From CAAGNP01 sp045595965 (GTDB lineage: Bacteria; Bacteroidota; Bacteroidia; Bacteroidales; UBA932), in the NCBI GenBank assembly GCA_045595965.1, contig JAZOBN010000034.1, forward strand, positions 4,738 through 68,737: DNA of 64,000 nucleotides, given 5' to 3'. Position 1 is the stretch's first letter; every line of letters begins with the position of its first letter. The translations under genes were made by a program, and so were the position numbers. Below the pieces are notes generated by a model. It was given only the letters and a program-made list of their open reading frames with translations. It did no database searches and was not told the DNA's origin. Below are positions 36,893 to 46,790 of this stretch, piece by piece.

Positions 36893-38586
36893 TAAAGCCA
36901 CTGTTTTTCAACATCTGAGAGGGCCGATTCAATAATCGGCTCTTCATTTATGGGAACCTTTGTAATAGTATCAAATTCTTGGTATCCCATTTCATTCACA
37001 GATACAACTATTGTATTCTCTATTCTTATACCGTGGCTCCCCTCCTGATAGATGGCAGGTTCATTGGAAAGGACCATTCCGGGGAGAAGAGCAACAGGAT
37101 TCTCCTCCATCCTGATACTTTGAGGCCCCTCGTGTACACACAGATAGTGTCCGATACCATGTCCTGTTCCATGAAGATAGATCTTTCCCCTCTCAAATAC
37201 ACAACCTCGAGCAAGTATATCCAGCTGTGCACCTCTGGTACCCTTAGGAAATTTTGCCATTGAGAGCCTTACCATCCCTTTCAGTACTGCCGTATAATCC
37301 TCTCTCTCCTCCTGTGTCAACGGTCCCATAGGAATTGTCCTTGTGGTATCTGTGGTACCGTATGCATAGTGGGCACCGGTATCTATCAGCAAAAGGCCTT
37401 TCTTCATGATTACGGCCGAGTTATCTTCTGTCGCCGAATAATGTGGAAGGGCTGCATTGGCACCATAAGCCACTATCGGTTCAAAACTCTCCCCACGATA
37501 ATCGGGTGACTCTTTTCTGAACTCAATGAGTTTCATTGCCAACTGGTACTCGGTAACAGGGGAGGCACTATACTCCTCTTCACTTTTGTCAAGAATATTG
37601 GCTCTGATATATTCCAGCAATTTCTTCCAGGCCAGGGAATCCTCTTCGCACGCCTTCCGGAATCCGGCAAGCTCTGTCTCATTTTTCTGAGATTTCATAA
37701 GATTCAATGTCCCCCCTGTGGTAAGATCGGGGAGGATATTCTCTACAGAAAGATAATGTTTGGCGGTAACTCTATTGGATGAAAATATCTTGATTACCGA
37801 TTTATCTATCTGTGAAAGATAATTTGAGAATGAGTTATAATCCCTGATAACAACACCTTGAGCAAAGAGGTGCTGCTCTGCCTGTGGAGTAACCGCCTCA
37901 GGATTCACGAACAACTCCACCCGTTCAGGGGTAACCACTGCATACGAAATGACAAGGGGATTATACTCTACATCTCTCCCCCTGATGTTGCAAAGCCATG
38001 CTATCTCATCAAGGGCAGAGATAATATAGACAAACGGATACGGAAGTGCTATCTGATCTACCAGTCTCTTATGTTTGGAAGAGGTACTCTCTCCCGATAT
38101 GCTTACATCAAGAGGCTCTATCGGGTGGAATTCCAGCGCCGGTCTCTCATTACAGATCTCGTCAAACGGATCCTCAATCATAGTTACATTCAATGGGGAA
38201 AGTTCATCCACCCATGAACAATACTCCTGATACGTAAAGAGATTTTCATCTATTGCAACAATCCCATCTTCCTCCAGATTTGAAAGTATCCACTGGGAAA
38301 TTGAAGGTGTCCCTTCTACCTTCATCTTCATCAGTTCAATACCACTCCCCGACAACTCGTTCTCTGCCTGGACAAAGTAACGGGAGTCGGTCCACAATGC
38401 CGCCTTATCAAGTGTAACGACAAGAGTTCCTGCCGACCCTGTAAAATTAGAGAGCCATTCCCTGCACTTGTAGTGGTCGGGAATGTACTCTCCAAAATGT
38501 GGGTCATTGGAAGGAACGATTAATGCCGATAGCTCCTCCTTTCTCATGTAAGAGCGGAGAGCCATAATGGGCCCCTTCCTCTCCAT
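36862..38586 (-). CDS. Aminopeptidase P family (M24B) Xaa-Pro peptidase
   Basis: The 574-residue protein has two creatinase-type N-terminal domains and a C-terminal pita-bread domain. The metal ligands are visible: Asp in LLIDTGAHYAYGTTDTTRT (two Asp), His in HGTGHGIGHYLCVHEGP, and the two Glu in EPAIYQEGSHGIRIENT. It removes an N-terminal residue preceding proline, in the cytosol. Length matches the eukaryote-like long form common in Bacteroidetes. It is the last gene of a nine-gene operon and overlaps the end of the LysM gene on the other strand. Confidence 0.94.
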   Translation of the reverse strand: MERKGPIMALRSYMRKEELSALIVPSNDPHFGEYIPDHYKCREWLSNFTGSAGTLVVTLDKAALWTDSRYFVQAENELSGSGIELMKMKVEGTPSISQWILSNLEEDGIVAIDENLFTYQEYCSWVDELSPLNVTMIEDPFDEICNERPALEFHPIEPLDVSISGESTSSKHKRLVDQIALPYPFVYIISALDEIAWLCNIRGRDVEYNPLVISYAVVTPERVELFVNPEAVTPQAEQHLFAQGVVIRDYNSFSNYLSQIDKSVIKIFSSNRVTAKHYLSVENILPDLTTGGTLNLMKSQKNETELAGFRKACEEDSLAWKKLLEYIRANILDKSEEEYSASPVTEYQLAMKLIEFRKESPDYRGESFEPIVAYGANAALPHYSATEDNSAVIMKKGLLLIDTGAHYAYGTTDTTRTIPMGPLTQEEREDYTAVLKGMVRLSMAKFPKGTRGAQLDILARGCVFERGKIYLHGTGHGIGHYLCVHEGPQSIRMEENPVALLPGMVLSNEPAIYQEGSHGIRIENTIVVSVNEMGYQEFDTITKVPINEEPIIESALSDVEKQWLYHHDFISQLS

Positions 38587-38592
38587 ATATCC

Positions 38593-39405
38593 TTATTTCA
38601 AAAGTTTTGATGCGTCAAGATTATCCTTCTCGATATCTTTGAAATAGTTGAATGTACCAACTTTCAACTCAACGGTTGCAGACTCATCACATACGATGAT
38701 ACCTTTTTTGTGCATCTGAAGAACACTGATAGTCCAATAGTGGTTTACAGAACCCTCCACAGCCTGAGCAAGAGCTCTTGCTTTGTTATGGCCATTGGCA
38801 AGGATAAGTACCTCTTCTGCATCCATGATAGTACCAACACCTACTGTCAACGCTCTCTTTGGAACTTTGTTTACATCGTTGTCGAAGAATCTTGAGTTAG
38901 CAATTATTGTATCTGTTGTCAAAGATTTTACTCTGGTGCGTGAAGTCAATGATGAACAAGGCTCATTGAAAGCGATGTGACCATCAGGACCGATGCCACC
39001 CATAAACAAGTGGATTCCGCCATAAGAACGGATTTTGTTCTCATATCTTTCACATTCTGCCTCAAGATCGTATGCATTACCATCAAGGATATTTACATTC
39101 TCCTCTTTGATATTCACATGGTTGAAGAAGTTATTCCACATGAAAGAGTGGTAGCTCTCAGGGTGACCCTCATCCAGACCGATGTATTCATCCATATTGA
39201 AAGTAACAACGTTAGCAAATGAAACTTTACCTTCTTTGTAAAGTCTGATAAGCTCTCTATATGTTCCAAGAGGGGTAGAACCTGTAGGAAGACCCAAAAC
39301 GAAAGGACGCTCTGGAGTTGGAGCAAATGAATTGATCTTGTTAACGATGTAGGCAGCTGCCCACTCTGATACTTCCCTATAGGAAGGTTCAATAATTAGT
39401 CTCAT
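38593..39405 (-). CDS. nagB: Glucosamine-6-phosphate deaminase
   Basis: The enzyme converts glucosamine 6-phosphate to fructose 6-phosphate and ammonia. The 270-residue protein has GLPTGSTPLGTYRELI, the active-site segment FNMDEYIGLDEGHPESYHSFM and MGGIGPDGHIAFNEPCSSL, all diagnostic. Gaps of 6 and 10 bases to its neighbours place it in the large operon, away from any other amino-sugar gene, although an MFS/ROK pair lies at 51226-53521. Confidence 0.96.
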   Translation of the reverse strand: MRLIIEPSYREVSEWAAAYIVNKINSFAPTPERPFVLGLPTGSTPLGTYRELIRLYKEGKVSFANVVTFNMDEYIGLDEGHPESYHSFMWNNFFNHVNIKEENVNILDGNAYDLEAECERYENKIRSYGGIHLFMGGIGPDGHIAFNEPCSSLTSRTRVKSLTTDTIIANSRFFDNDVNKVPKRALTVGVGTIMDAEEVLILANGHNKARALAQAVEGSVNHYWTISVLQMHKKGIIVCDESATVELKVGTFNYFKDIEKDNLDASKLLK

Positions 39406-39415
39406 AATGTTAATG

Positions 39416-41023
39416 TTATAAATTGTTTTTCAATAATTCTTTTGCATTCTGTATTGCTGCATCAGTCAAATTTGAGCCGCTCAACATTCTCGCCAGCTCC
39501 ATAACCCTCTCCTCTTCGGAAAGAAGTTTTACAGTAGTTCTGGCTTTTCCATCTTCGAACACTTTGGATACAAGGTAGTGTTCCCCCCTCTTGCTTGCGA
39601 TCTGGGGCAAGTGGGTTATTGCAAATATCTGCATACTCTCACCCATTCTTCCAATCATATCACCCATTTTATCGGCAATACGGCCCGAAACGCCTGTATC
39701 TATTTCATCAAAAATCATTGTTGGCAGCGATGCATACTCTGCCATAACAGATTTCAAGGCGAGCATAACCCTCGACAGTTCACCGCCGGAAGCGACTTTG
39801 GATATATCAGAAAGTCTTGAATCTCCATTTGCAGAGAAGAGGAATGAAATAGAATCACCACCTCTTGAGGTAAGTGTCCCCTTCGGTGAGATATCTGCTC
39901 TGAATACCGCTCTGGGCATTTCAAGGCTCCTTACACACTCTTCAATTCTTACCGAGAGTGATGGAGCAGCTTTTGTCCTCTTTTCAGTCAAGATCTCTGC
40001 CCATCTCACCCTTTCAGCATCAAGAGATGCAATCTCTGAAGTCAGCAGCTCTTTCTGGTGATAAAGTTCTTCATTTCCAGCCAGGTCGTTCTGATAAGAG
40101 TCTCTGACAGCTATCAGTTCATCCATGGTGGCACATCCGTGCTTTTTCATCAGAGAGTATAGCAATGATAACCTCTCTTCGACCTCTGACAACCTTTCCG
40201 GAGAGACAACAACCCTCTCATCCTCTTTCAAAACATCCTGTTCAATATCTTCAAGTTCAATTCTTACAGAGTTAAGTCTGGAAGCAAGGTCCTCTGTCCC
40301 TGGTATATATGATGATATTTTGGATAATAGTCCTGCTGCCTCCTTAATATTTTGACTTAAAGTGGTATCAAATGGATTCAATAGTGAAACTACACCCTGC
40401 AAATTGCCCTTTATAAATTCAGCATTGGCAAGCTGGGAGTGCTCCAACTCCAACTCTTCCATCTCTCCGGGGATAAGTTTTGCATCCTGCAGTTGCTGTA
40501 ACTGATACATTCTGTAGTCCGCATCCCCCTCTACCCTCCTGATCTGCTCTTCCAGTCGGAGCAAAGCATCACTTTTGGCTTTATGCTCTTCGTAAATCTC
40601 TTTATACTTTTTGAAATCCTCTACACATCCGGCGAAATAATCCAGCACAGAGAGCTGGAAATCGGGATCGTTCAACAGCAGATGCTGGTGCTGGCTATGT
40701 ATATCTATGATTTTATTTGAAATCTCCGACAGTTGGGCAAGTGTTACCGGCTCGTCATTCAAGAAAGAGCGTGAACGCCCTGCAGGTGAGATTACCCTAC
40801 GGAGTATAGTATCATCATCGAATTCCCCCTCTACCACACAGTTTCTATTGGGGTCATTAAAAACAGACGCCTCTGCCTTATTTCCCAGCAGAAGCGAAAT
40901 TGCCCCCAAGAGGATAGACTTTCCAGCTCCAGTCTCCCCCGTTATTATGATCAACCCATCAGGAAATTCAATATCCAAAGTGTCGATCAACGCATAATTC
41001 TGTATGGTTAACCTTTTGAGCAT
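39416..41023 (-). CDS. recN: DNA repair protein RecN
   Basis: The 535-residue protein is an SMC-like ATPase acting at double-strand breaks. Walker A (GETGAGKS) lies within the first 40 residues. The two coiled-coil arms fill about 150-370, and the ABC signature (VASGGELSRVMLALK) and Walker B (MIFDEIDTGVSG) are near the C-terminus. Its start lies inside the coaBC gene (16-base overlap), which implies translational coupling. Confidence 0.96.
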   Translation of the reverse strand: MLKRLTIQNYALIDTLDIEFPDGLIIITGETGAGKSILLGAISLLLGNKAEASVFNDPNRNCVVEGEFDDDTILRRVISPAGRSRSFLNDEPVTLAQLSEISNKIIDIHSQHQHLLLNDPDFQLSVLDYFAGCVEDFKKYKEIYEEHKAKSDALLRLEEQIRRVEGDADYRMYQLQQLQDAKLIPGEMEELELEHSQLANAEFIKGNLQGVVSLLNPFDTTLSQNIKEAAGLLSKISSYIPGTEDLASRLNSVRIELEDIEQDVLKEDERVVVSPERLSEVEERLSLLYSLMKKHGCATMDELIAVRDSYQNDLAGNEELYHQKELLTSEIASLDAERVRWAEILTEKRTKAAPSLSVRIEECVRSLEMPRAVFRADISPKGTLTSRGGDSISFLFSANGDSRLSDISKVASGGELSRVMLALKSVMAEYASLPTMIFDEIDTGVSGRIADKMGDMIGRMGESMQIFAITHLPQIASKRGEHYLVSKVFEDGKARTTVKLLSEEERVMELARMLSGSNLTDAAIQNAKELLKNNL

Positions 41024-42231
41024 TCAAGGAGTTTTTCAACATTATCAGTTATATCTTCCGCAACCTGCTGCTTGGACTTCAACGGATACTCAAGCGTTCT
41101 GCCACCTCTGAAGATGATGGAAACTTTATTGGTATCCACTGCAAAACCTGCCCCCTTATCTTGAAGAGAGTTCAGAACAATCATATCCAGATTCTTTCTT
41201 TCAAGTTTGCCCTGGGCATTTTTCTGTTCATTATCGGTCTCAAGGGCAAATCCTACAAGGATAGATCCCTCTCTCTTGATTTTACCGACAGCAGCAGCTA
41301 TATCCTGGGTAGCAGTAAGGGTTAGTGTCAAATGGTCACCCACCCTTTTTATTTTCTTATCAGCCCTTGATGCAGGTGTAAAATCTGAAACTGCAGCACA
41401 AAGAACTGTTATGTCGGGTTGCTCTGATGTGTAGTAGGAAAGGACCTTTTCAGACATTTCTGCAGCAGAAATCACATTATCAACCACAATATTGGGCATT
41501 GATGCTGTGAGCTGGGTAGGGCCACTTACAATATGTACTTCAGCCCCTCTGCAAGCAAAAGATTCTGCTATTGCATAGGCCATCTTTCCTGACGAATGGT
41601 TTGTAATATACCTTACCGGATCAATATCTTCTCTTGTAGGTCCGGCGGTAATCAGCACTTTACGTCCTCTCATTGTCCCCTTGGATGCAAACACATACTT
41701 GATATATGATACTATCTCCTGAGGCTCCGCCATTCTCCCTTTTCCCTCCAGGCCACTTGCAAGCTCCCCTGATTGTGGTTCTGACACCCACACTCCCCTC
41801 TCTTTAAGGAGAGATAGTGATGACTGGGTTGCCTGATGACGATACATATCCAGATCCATCGCCGGCGCCACCACCACAGGGCACCTTGCCGACAAATAGG
41901 TAGTCAGCAAAAGATTGTCTGCTACACCTGTCGCCATTTTTGACAAAGTGTTTGCAGTGGCAGGTGCAATCACATACATATCTGCCCACAATCCCAATGA
42001 TACGTGGCTGTTCCAATCTCCATTCTCCGGATTATAAAAATCGACAAGAATAGGATTTTTGGTCAAGGTAGCCATAGTAAGGGGGGTGATGAACTGCTTG
42101 GCCATCTCAGTCATGATAACTTTGACCTCAGCCCCCTCCTTAACAAGCAGACGGGCAAGCAATGCCGACTTATAGGCAGCAATGCTTCCTGTTATACCAA
42201 GTATTATATGTTTACCCTTCAAGGAAGACAT
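41008..42231 (-). CDS. coaBC: Bifunctional CoaBC (phosphopantothenoylcysteine synthetase/decarboxylase)
   Basis: This coenzyme A pathway protein has two halves. The flavin-dependent CoaC decarboxylase (about 1-180) contains GITGSIAAYKSALLARLL, APATANTLSKMATGVADNLL and APAMDLDMY, where many family members have PAMN. The CoaB ligase (about 190-400) contains LITAGPTREDIDPVRYITNHSSGKM and the later FALETDNE. Length of 407 is normal. It lies 5 bases after rpoZ and overlaps recN. Confidence 0.96.
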   Translation of the reverse strand: MSSLKGKHIILGITGSIAAYKSALLARLLVKEGAEVKVIMTEMAKQFITPLTMATLTKNPILVDFYNPENGDWNSHVSLGLWADMYVIAPATANTLSKMATGVADNLLLTTYLSARCPVVVAPAMDLDMYRHQATQSSLSLLKERGVWVSEPQSGELASGLEGKGRMAEPQEIVSYIKYVFASKGTMRGRKVLITAGPTREDIDPVRYITNHSSGKMAYAIAESFACRGAEVHIVSGPTQLTASMPNIVVDNVISAAEMSEKVLSYYTSEQPDITVLCAAVSDFTPASRADKKIKRVGDHLTLTLTATQDIAAAVGKIKREGSILVGFALETDNEQKNAQGKLERKNLDMIVLNSLQDKGAGFAVDTNKVSIIFRGGRTLEYPLKSKQQVAEDITDNVEKLLECSKG

Positions 42232-42236
42232 ACCGA

Positions 42237-42551
42237 CTACTCTTCAGATGCTTTACGATGATAAATTTCCCCTTTCTGGAACTCATCAATTGCAATGAGG
42301 GTAGGTTTTGGAAGTCTTTCGTAATGTTTTGAGATCTCGATCTGCTCTCTGTTTTCAAAAGTCTCCTCCAAAGTGTCTGCATAATTTGAGAACTCCTCAA
42401 GTTTGTGGCTGAGCTCCTGCTTTACCTCTGCAGAGATCTGATTTGCCCTTTTGGCTATAATCATAGTTGATTCGTAAACATTACCTGTGGGTTTTGCGAT
42501 TTCAACAAGATTTCTTGTCTCAGTGTTGTTGCTGATATTTCTTTGTTCCAT
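42237..42551 (-). CDS. rpoZ: RNA polymerase omega subunit (Bacteroidetes type)
   Basis: The 104-residue protein has the omega/Rpb6 core NVYESTMIIAKRANQIS, followed by an acidic helical stretch specific to Bacteroidetes versions. Its place between bamD and coaBC matches conserved gene order in the phylum. Omega helps assemble the polymerase beta-prime subunit. Sequence similarity to the E. coli protein is low, so the call leans partly on context. Confidence 0.85.
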   Translation of the reverse strand: MEQRNISNNTETRNLVEIAKPTGNVYESTMIIAKRANQISAEVKQELSHKLEEFSNYADTLEETFENREQIEISKHYERLPKPTLIAIDEFQKGEIYHRKASEE

Positions 42552-42571
42552 TGTATATATGTATATTTTAT

Positions 42572-43375
42572 CTATTTCTTTTCCAATATTTTCTGAACTT
42601 TTCTGGAAAGGTTGTCCAATTCCTTTCTGTATTCTGACTCTTCAAACTCACTTACAAACGAATAATAGTCATCTGTAAAGGTCATATACCGCTCCCTCTG
42701 CTTCTCGGGGACACTGTTGAAGGCATATTTATATGAAGAGAGTGTCAGATAATACATCAGCTCCTCACGATAGATATTGGTAGGATCCTCCTTGATTGCC
42801 GCCCTGAAAGCATATTGTGAAGCTTTGAAATCCTCTGTATGGTAGTAGATTTTTGCCGCCTCGAGTGCCTTTTTATCAAGACGCTCATTCAACTCAACGA
42901 TTATCTCATCAAATTCCCCCTTGTATTCTGTGTCGGGATGCTGTTTGATATACTCCTCAATAAAGGCCAACGCCTTATAGGTCGGTGCCTGGTCAAGTTC
43001 ATATCTGAGTGTCTGCTGATAGAGGCAGTCGATATAGTAGTAGTTAGCCTGATCATTGAAAGGGCTCAGAGGGAAAGTCTTGATAAATGTATCAAAGCAA
43101 CTCTCTGCCACAAATATATCTCCGAAACGGTATTGGGACAATCCTGTGTAGTACTGAACTGTATCATCCTGTGCTGTCCCTTTTACAGCCAGCTTCAAAG
43201 ATTCGAAAAGGCTTGCTGCTTTCTGGTACTTTCCTTTGTCAAAATATTCAAATGCAGCCTTGTATTTCTGCTGAGTATCGTCACTGCGCAAAAGTATTTC
43301 GTACTGACTTTTGCACGATGTCCCCATCAACATCACAAGGAGTGTAAGAATAAGTGATAATTTCTTCATCTTCAT
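42572..43375 (-). CDS. bamD: Outer-membrane assembly lipoprotein BamD
   Basis: The 267-residue lipoprotein (signal ending in LMGTSCKS) is made of TPR-like helices, with KYKAAFEYFDKGKYQKAASLFE and YYTGLSQYRFGDIFVAESCFDTFIKTFP, as in BamD/YfiO. It works with BamA on outer-membrane protein insertion. Its start overlaps the trxB stop by one base. A second possible start is the Met at residue 3. Confidence 0.9.
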   Translation of the reverse strand: MKMKKLSLILTLLVMLMGTSCKSQYEILLRSDDTQQKYKAAFEYFDKGKYQKAASLFESLKLAVKGTAQDDTVQYYTGLSQYRFGDIFVAESCFDTFIKTFPLSPFNDQANYYYIDCLYQQTLRYELDQAPTYKALAFIEEYIKQHPDTEYKGEFDEIIVELNERLDKKALEAAKIYYHTEDFKASQYAFRAAIKEDPTNIYREELMYYLTLSSYKYAFNSVPEKQRERYMTFTDDYYSFVSEFEESEYRKELDNLSRKVQKILEKK

Positions 43376-44307
43376 CAGTTTTGATTTGCAAGGAATTTTT
43401 CAGCATCCATTGCTGCCTTACAGCCTGAACCGGCAGCAACAATAGCTTGCCTATAGTGAGGATCCTGAACATCACCTGCTGCGAAAACACCGGGGACATT
43501 GGTCATCGAACTCTTTGAATCGGTCACTATATAGCCTTGTGCATCAACATTTATCCATTGTTTGAACAATTCAGAGTTTGGATGGTGACCAATAGCCAGG
43601 AAGAATCCGTCTATATCCTTCTTCACCTCCTCGCCATGCTCATTAACAATAATCACGCCATTGACACCCATATCGTCTCCCACAATCTCCTTGGTGTTGC
43701 ATTTCCATAGGATTTCGATATTCTCAGTATTCAAGACCCTTTTCTGCATAGCGTCACTTGCACGCAAAACATCCCTTCTCACAATCAGATAAACTTTTTT
43801 GCAAAGACCTGCAAGATAGGTGGCCTCCTCACAAGCTGTATCACCGCCACCTACGACAGCAACAGTTTTCCCTCTGTAGAAGAAACCGTCACATGTTGCA
43901 CATGCAGAGACCCCCTGACCTCTGAATTTTGTTTCGGACTCAAGTCCAAGATATTTTGCAGAGGCACCGGTAGCTATTATGACAGTTTCTGCCTCTATCA
44001 CCTTCTCTGAATCTATTTCAACTTTGAAAGGTCGCTGTGAAAAATCTACCGAAGAGACAACCCCCCATCTCAAATCTGCACCGAACCTCTCTGCCTGCTT
44101 GCGGAAGTCGGCCATCATCATATTTCCGTCAACACCTTGAGGATAACCTGGGAAATTTTCAATTTCAGTAGTGGTGGTCAACTGGCCCCCAGGAAGCATT
44201 CCTTCATACAGAACAGGTGATAGATTTGCTCTGGAAGCATATATTGCAGCGGTATAACCTGCAGGGCCGCTGCCTATGATAAGACATTTGACTTTTTCTT
44301 GTTCCAT
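43375..44307 (-). CDS. trxB: Thioredoxin-disulfide reductase
   Basis: The 310-residue flavoenzyme has the FAD-binding GSGPAGYTAAIYASRA, the redox-active CATCDG, the NADPH-binding VVGGGDTACEEATYLA and the closing GVFAAGDVQDPHYRQ. It reduces thioredoxin with NADPH; an exported thioredoxin is encoded at 53571. It is the third gene of the nine-gene operon. Confidence 0.96.
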   Translation of the reverse strand: MEQEKVKCLIIGSGPAGYTAAIYASRANLSPVLYEGMLPGGQLTTTTEIENFPGYPQGVDGNMMMADFRKQAERFGADLRWGVVSSVDFSQRPFKVEIDSEKVIEAETVIIATGASAKYLGLESETKFRGQGVSACATCDGFFYRGKTVAVVGGGDTACEEATYLAGLCKKVYLIVRRDVLRASDAMQKRVLNTENIEILWKCNTKEIVGDDMGVNGVIIVNEHGEEVKKDIDGFFLAIGHHPNSELFKQWINVDAQGYIVTDSKSSMTNVPGVFAAGDVQDPHYRQAIVAAGSGCKAAMDAEKFLANQN

Positions 44308-44312
44308 TTCAA

Positions 44313-45272
44313 TTATTTATTAGCTTGCAAAGGTACAAATTTATTTCTAATCCAAAGCTCAAATCTGTATCCCCATACCAATATTATTGACATAACCCAT
44401 CTTGACAGAACAAGAATCCACCACACAGCCCCTACAGAGGCAAGGAGGAATACATCTTCCAGATTGCTGTGGGAAATAGAGATGTGGATATTGGTCAAAT
44501 CTATATCCTTCTGGTTCAGTTTCCCGTTGCTTGCTTCATCTATCATTGCTGCAGCACCATAAGCCAATCCGATAATGTTTGCAATAATCCACAAAAAAGA
44601 GGATCTGGCAGGGAGACCAAAAACTGCCAGCAAAGGGTTCAGAAACTTTGAAATCCACTTGATAATTCCAAATTCGGAGAGAATCCTCTGGAGGATATTC
44701 AATGAGAAGATAATAGTAATCATCTTGACCACCAGCCCCAAAGTGGAAACAACCCAATCCTTGAATGTTTCCCAGAATGTGAGACTCTGGGACTCCACAA
44801 CTGCCGCTGTCCCCTCCTTACCCATTTCGGGTAAAATCATATTCAGCACAAGACCCAGCACAACAGAAGATATGGTCCTTATAACCACTATTCTCACTGC
44901 TGATGTCCCTGTTTTTTTCTGGACTGCAGTCTCGACTATCATATTGTGTGCACAAAGTACCATTGCGCTCAATATGGTCATCTCTCTGATATCCATATCG
45001 AGGGTGACAGATACCGCTATCGCCGAGTAAACATTGACAAAATAACCTGAAACGTATGCCAATGCCGCCTCACCTGGCAATCCTACCACATGGAAAAGGG
45101 GCTCCAGTGCTGCAGATATCCAGGGAATCACATTCAGATATTTCAATATCATAATGGCAAAAGAGACCAGCACAGTCACTTTGACAACCCAAAGACAGGT
45201 CTTTACCGTTCCCGGTATTGCCCCTTTGACAGTCGATATTATCCTCTCTTTGAAATTTTTCATAGTCAGCAA
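44313..45272 (-). CDS. Nucleoside-recognition (gate) domain membrane protein
   Basis: The 319-residue protein has about eight hydrophobic segments arranged as two related halves, with VGLPGEAALAYVSGYFVNVYSA in the first and FGLPARSSFLWIIANIIGL in the second. This is the Gate domain found in SpmA/SpmB and concentrative nucleoside transporters. Function is not established for this group; transport or ion movement is assumed. It lies 1 base after the SDR gene and 5 bases before trxB. Confidence 0.8.
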   Translation of the reverse strand: MLTMKNFKERIISTVKGAIPGTVKTCLWVVKVTVLVSFAIMILKYLNVIPWISAALEPLFHVVGLPGEAALAYVSGYFVNVYSAIAVSVTLDMDIREMTILSAMVLCAHNMIVETAVQKKTGTSAVRIVVIRTISSVVLGLVLNMILPEMGKEGTAAVVESQSLTFWETFKDWVVSTLGLVVKMITIIFSLNILQRILSEFGIIKWISKFLNPLLAVFGLPARSSFLWIIANIIGLAYGAAAMIDEASNGKLNQKDIDLTNIHISISHSNLEDVFLLASVGAVWWILVLSRWVMSIILVWGYRFELWIRNKFVPLQANK

Positions 45273-45273
45273 A

Positions 45274-46092
45274 TTACAAAAGTTTCCACCTATTTGTCAC
45301 CTTCTTGTCTATCCACGCCACAAGAGTGTGGGGCAATATCCCGGCAAGCGGTACAAAAAGCTTATTGAGGAATCCGGGTGTTTTTCCTGATCTTCCCCTG
45401 AACAACATCTTCAGAGCAATTCTGGCAGCCCTCTCGGCAGGCATCATAACTCCAAGGCCTATTGCAAGCCTTCTCAATGCAGGTGAAAGATTGTACAGAT
45501 TTGTAGAGACTGCCCCAAAATATATTGAAGAAGCGACAACACCACTACCCCTCAACTCTGTCCGCAATGCCCTTGTAAAGACTTTCGTAAAAGCTTTGGT
45601 AGCTGAATACAACGAAATAAAGGGAAACGGGAAAGTAGCTGCCATTGAGGAGATATTCAGAATATACCCTCGTCTGTTCTCAAGCATCTGGGGGAGAAAA
45701 TAATGGCATAGCATTGAGAGGGTATAGTTATGCAACATAATAATCCTCCCCACCTGCTCTTGTGTCATATTTCTGAAGTGACGGGGATATAGAACACCTG
45801 CATTATTTATAAGCACCTCTACATTTGCATCGGGTCTCTTCTCCTTAACAATATCAAACAGATTCTTTGCCGAATTTTCTTGTGACAAATCGATCCCAAC
45901 AGCCAATATATCGTTCTGGGGATATAATTTTTCCAACTCCTGTTTCACTTGGTCCACTTCATTCTGGAAAAGGGCTGCAATAACCACATTATACCCCTTT
46001 GCACACAATTTTTTGACATATTCAAGCCCCATTCCGGAACTCCCTCCGGTAACTAAGGCGTAACTATTATTTCCGGGTTGTTTTTCTCTCAT
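45274..46092 (-). CDS. Short-chain dehydrogenase/reductase (SDR)
   Basis: The 272-residue protein has the NAD(P)-binding TGGSSGMG, the NNAG motif, the catalytic Ser region (NISSMAATFP) and YSATK with the catalytic Tyr and Lys. The C-terminal part has a hydrophobic stretch and basic tail, as in membrane-associated SDRs such as the 17-beta-hydroxysteroid/ketoreductase type. Substrate unknown. It is the first gene of the nine-gene operon; the minus-strand -7 box TATATTTG (46123-46116) lies 24 bases upstream. Confidence 0.88.
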   Translation of the reverse strand: MREKQPGNNSYALVTGGSSGMGLEYVKKLCAKGYNVVIAALFQNEVDQVKQELEKLYPQNDILAVGIDLSQENSAKNLFDIVKEKRPDANVEVLINNAGVLYPRHFRNMTQEQVGRIIMLHNYTLSMLCHYFLPQMLENRRGYILNISSMAATFPFPFISLYSATKAFTKVFTRALRTELRGSGVVASSIYFGAVSTNLYNLSPALRRLAIGLGVMMPAERAARIALKMLFRGRSGKTPGFLNKLFVPLAGILPHTLVAWIDKKVTNRWKLL

Positions 46093-46144
46093 TTTTTCAA
46101 CAAAAAAACATCGTGCAAATATACATCAAATTCAAAATTTGTAC

Positions 46145-46152
46145 TATTTTTG
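46145..46152 (+). promoter_or_regulatory. -7 box for rubrerythrin
   Basis: TATTTTTG fits TAnnTTTG, 45 bases before the ATG. It lies back-to-back with the SDR operon's box TATATTTG (minus strand, 46123-46116). Confidence 0.4.
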
Positions 46153-46197
46153 TGAGAGTATATAAACAATGTGTATAACATCTAAAAATAAAAAGAA

Positions 46198-46773
46198 ATG
46201 GCAAGCATTAAAGGGACAAGAACAGAACAGAACCTGTTAAAATCATTTGCCGGTGAGTCACAGGCAAGAAGTCGATATACATTTTTTGCAAGTGTAGCGA
46301 AGAAAGAGGGTTATGAGCAAATCTCCGGAGTCTTCATGGAGACTGCAGAACAGGAGAAGGAACATGCAAAAAAATTCTTCAAATATCTTGAGGGGGGAAT
46401 GGTAGAAATTACCGCATCATACCCTGCTGGAATTATCTCTACCACTGCAGAAAACCTTAAAGCTGCAGCTGAAGGGGAAAATGAAGAGTGGGTTGAATTA
46501 TATCCTGAATTTGCAAAAATTGCTGATGAAGAGGGATTCCCAGAGGTTGCAGTTACCTTCAGAATGGTGGCCCTTGTAGAGGCTGAACACGAAAGAAGAT
46601 ACCGTACCTTGTATGACAGAGTAGTCAAAGGGGAGGTATTCTCAAGAGAGGTAGAAATTGAATGGCAATGCCGCAATTGCGGTTTTGTTTACACAGGGAA
46701 GAAAGCACCTGAGAAGTGCCCTGCATGTGCACATCCTCAAGCTTACTTCGAACCAAAAAAGAACAATTACTAA
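46198..46773 (+). CDS. rbr: Rubrerythrin
   Basis: The 191-residue non-haem iron protein reduces hydrogen peroxide in anaerobes. The ferritin-like diiron domain (1-145) shows the Glu ligands in SFAGESQARSRYTFF, METAEQEKEHAKKFF and ALVEAEHERRYRTL. The C-terminal rubredoxin-like domain has CRNCG and CPACAHP for its iron. It stands alone with its own promoter box and a strong terminator. Confidence 0.97.
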   Translation: MASIKGTRTEQNLLKSFAGESQARSRYTFFASVAKKEGYEQISGVFMETAEQEKEHAKKFFKYLEGGMVEITASYPAGIISTTAENLKAAAEGENEEWVELYPEFAKIADEEGFPEVAVTFRMVALVEAEHERRYRTLYDRVVKGEVFSREVEIEWQCRNCGFVYTGKKAPEKCPACAHPQAYFEPKKNNY

Positions 46774-46790
46774 TCAACTCAAAATCTAAC

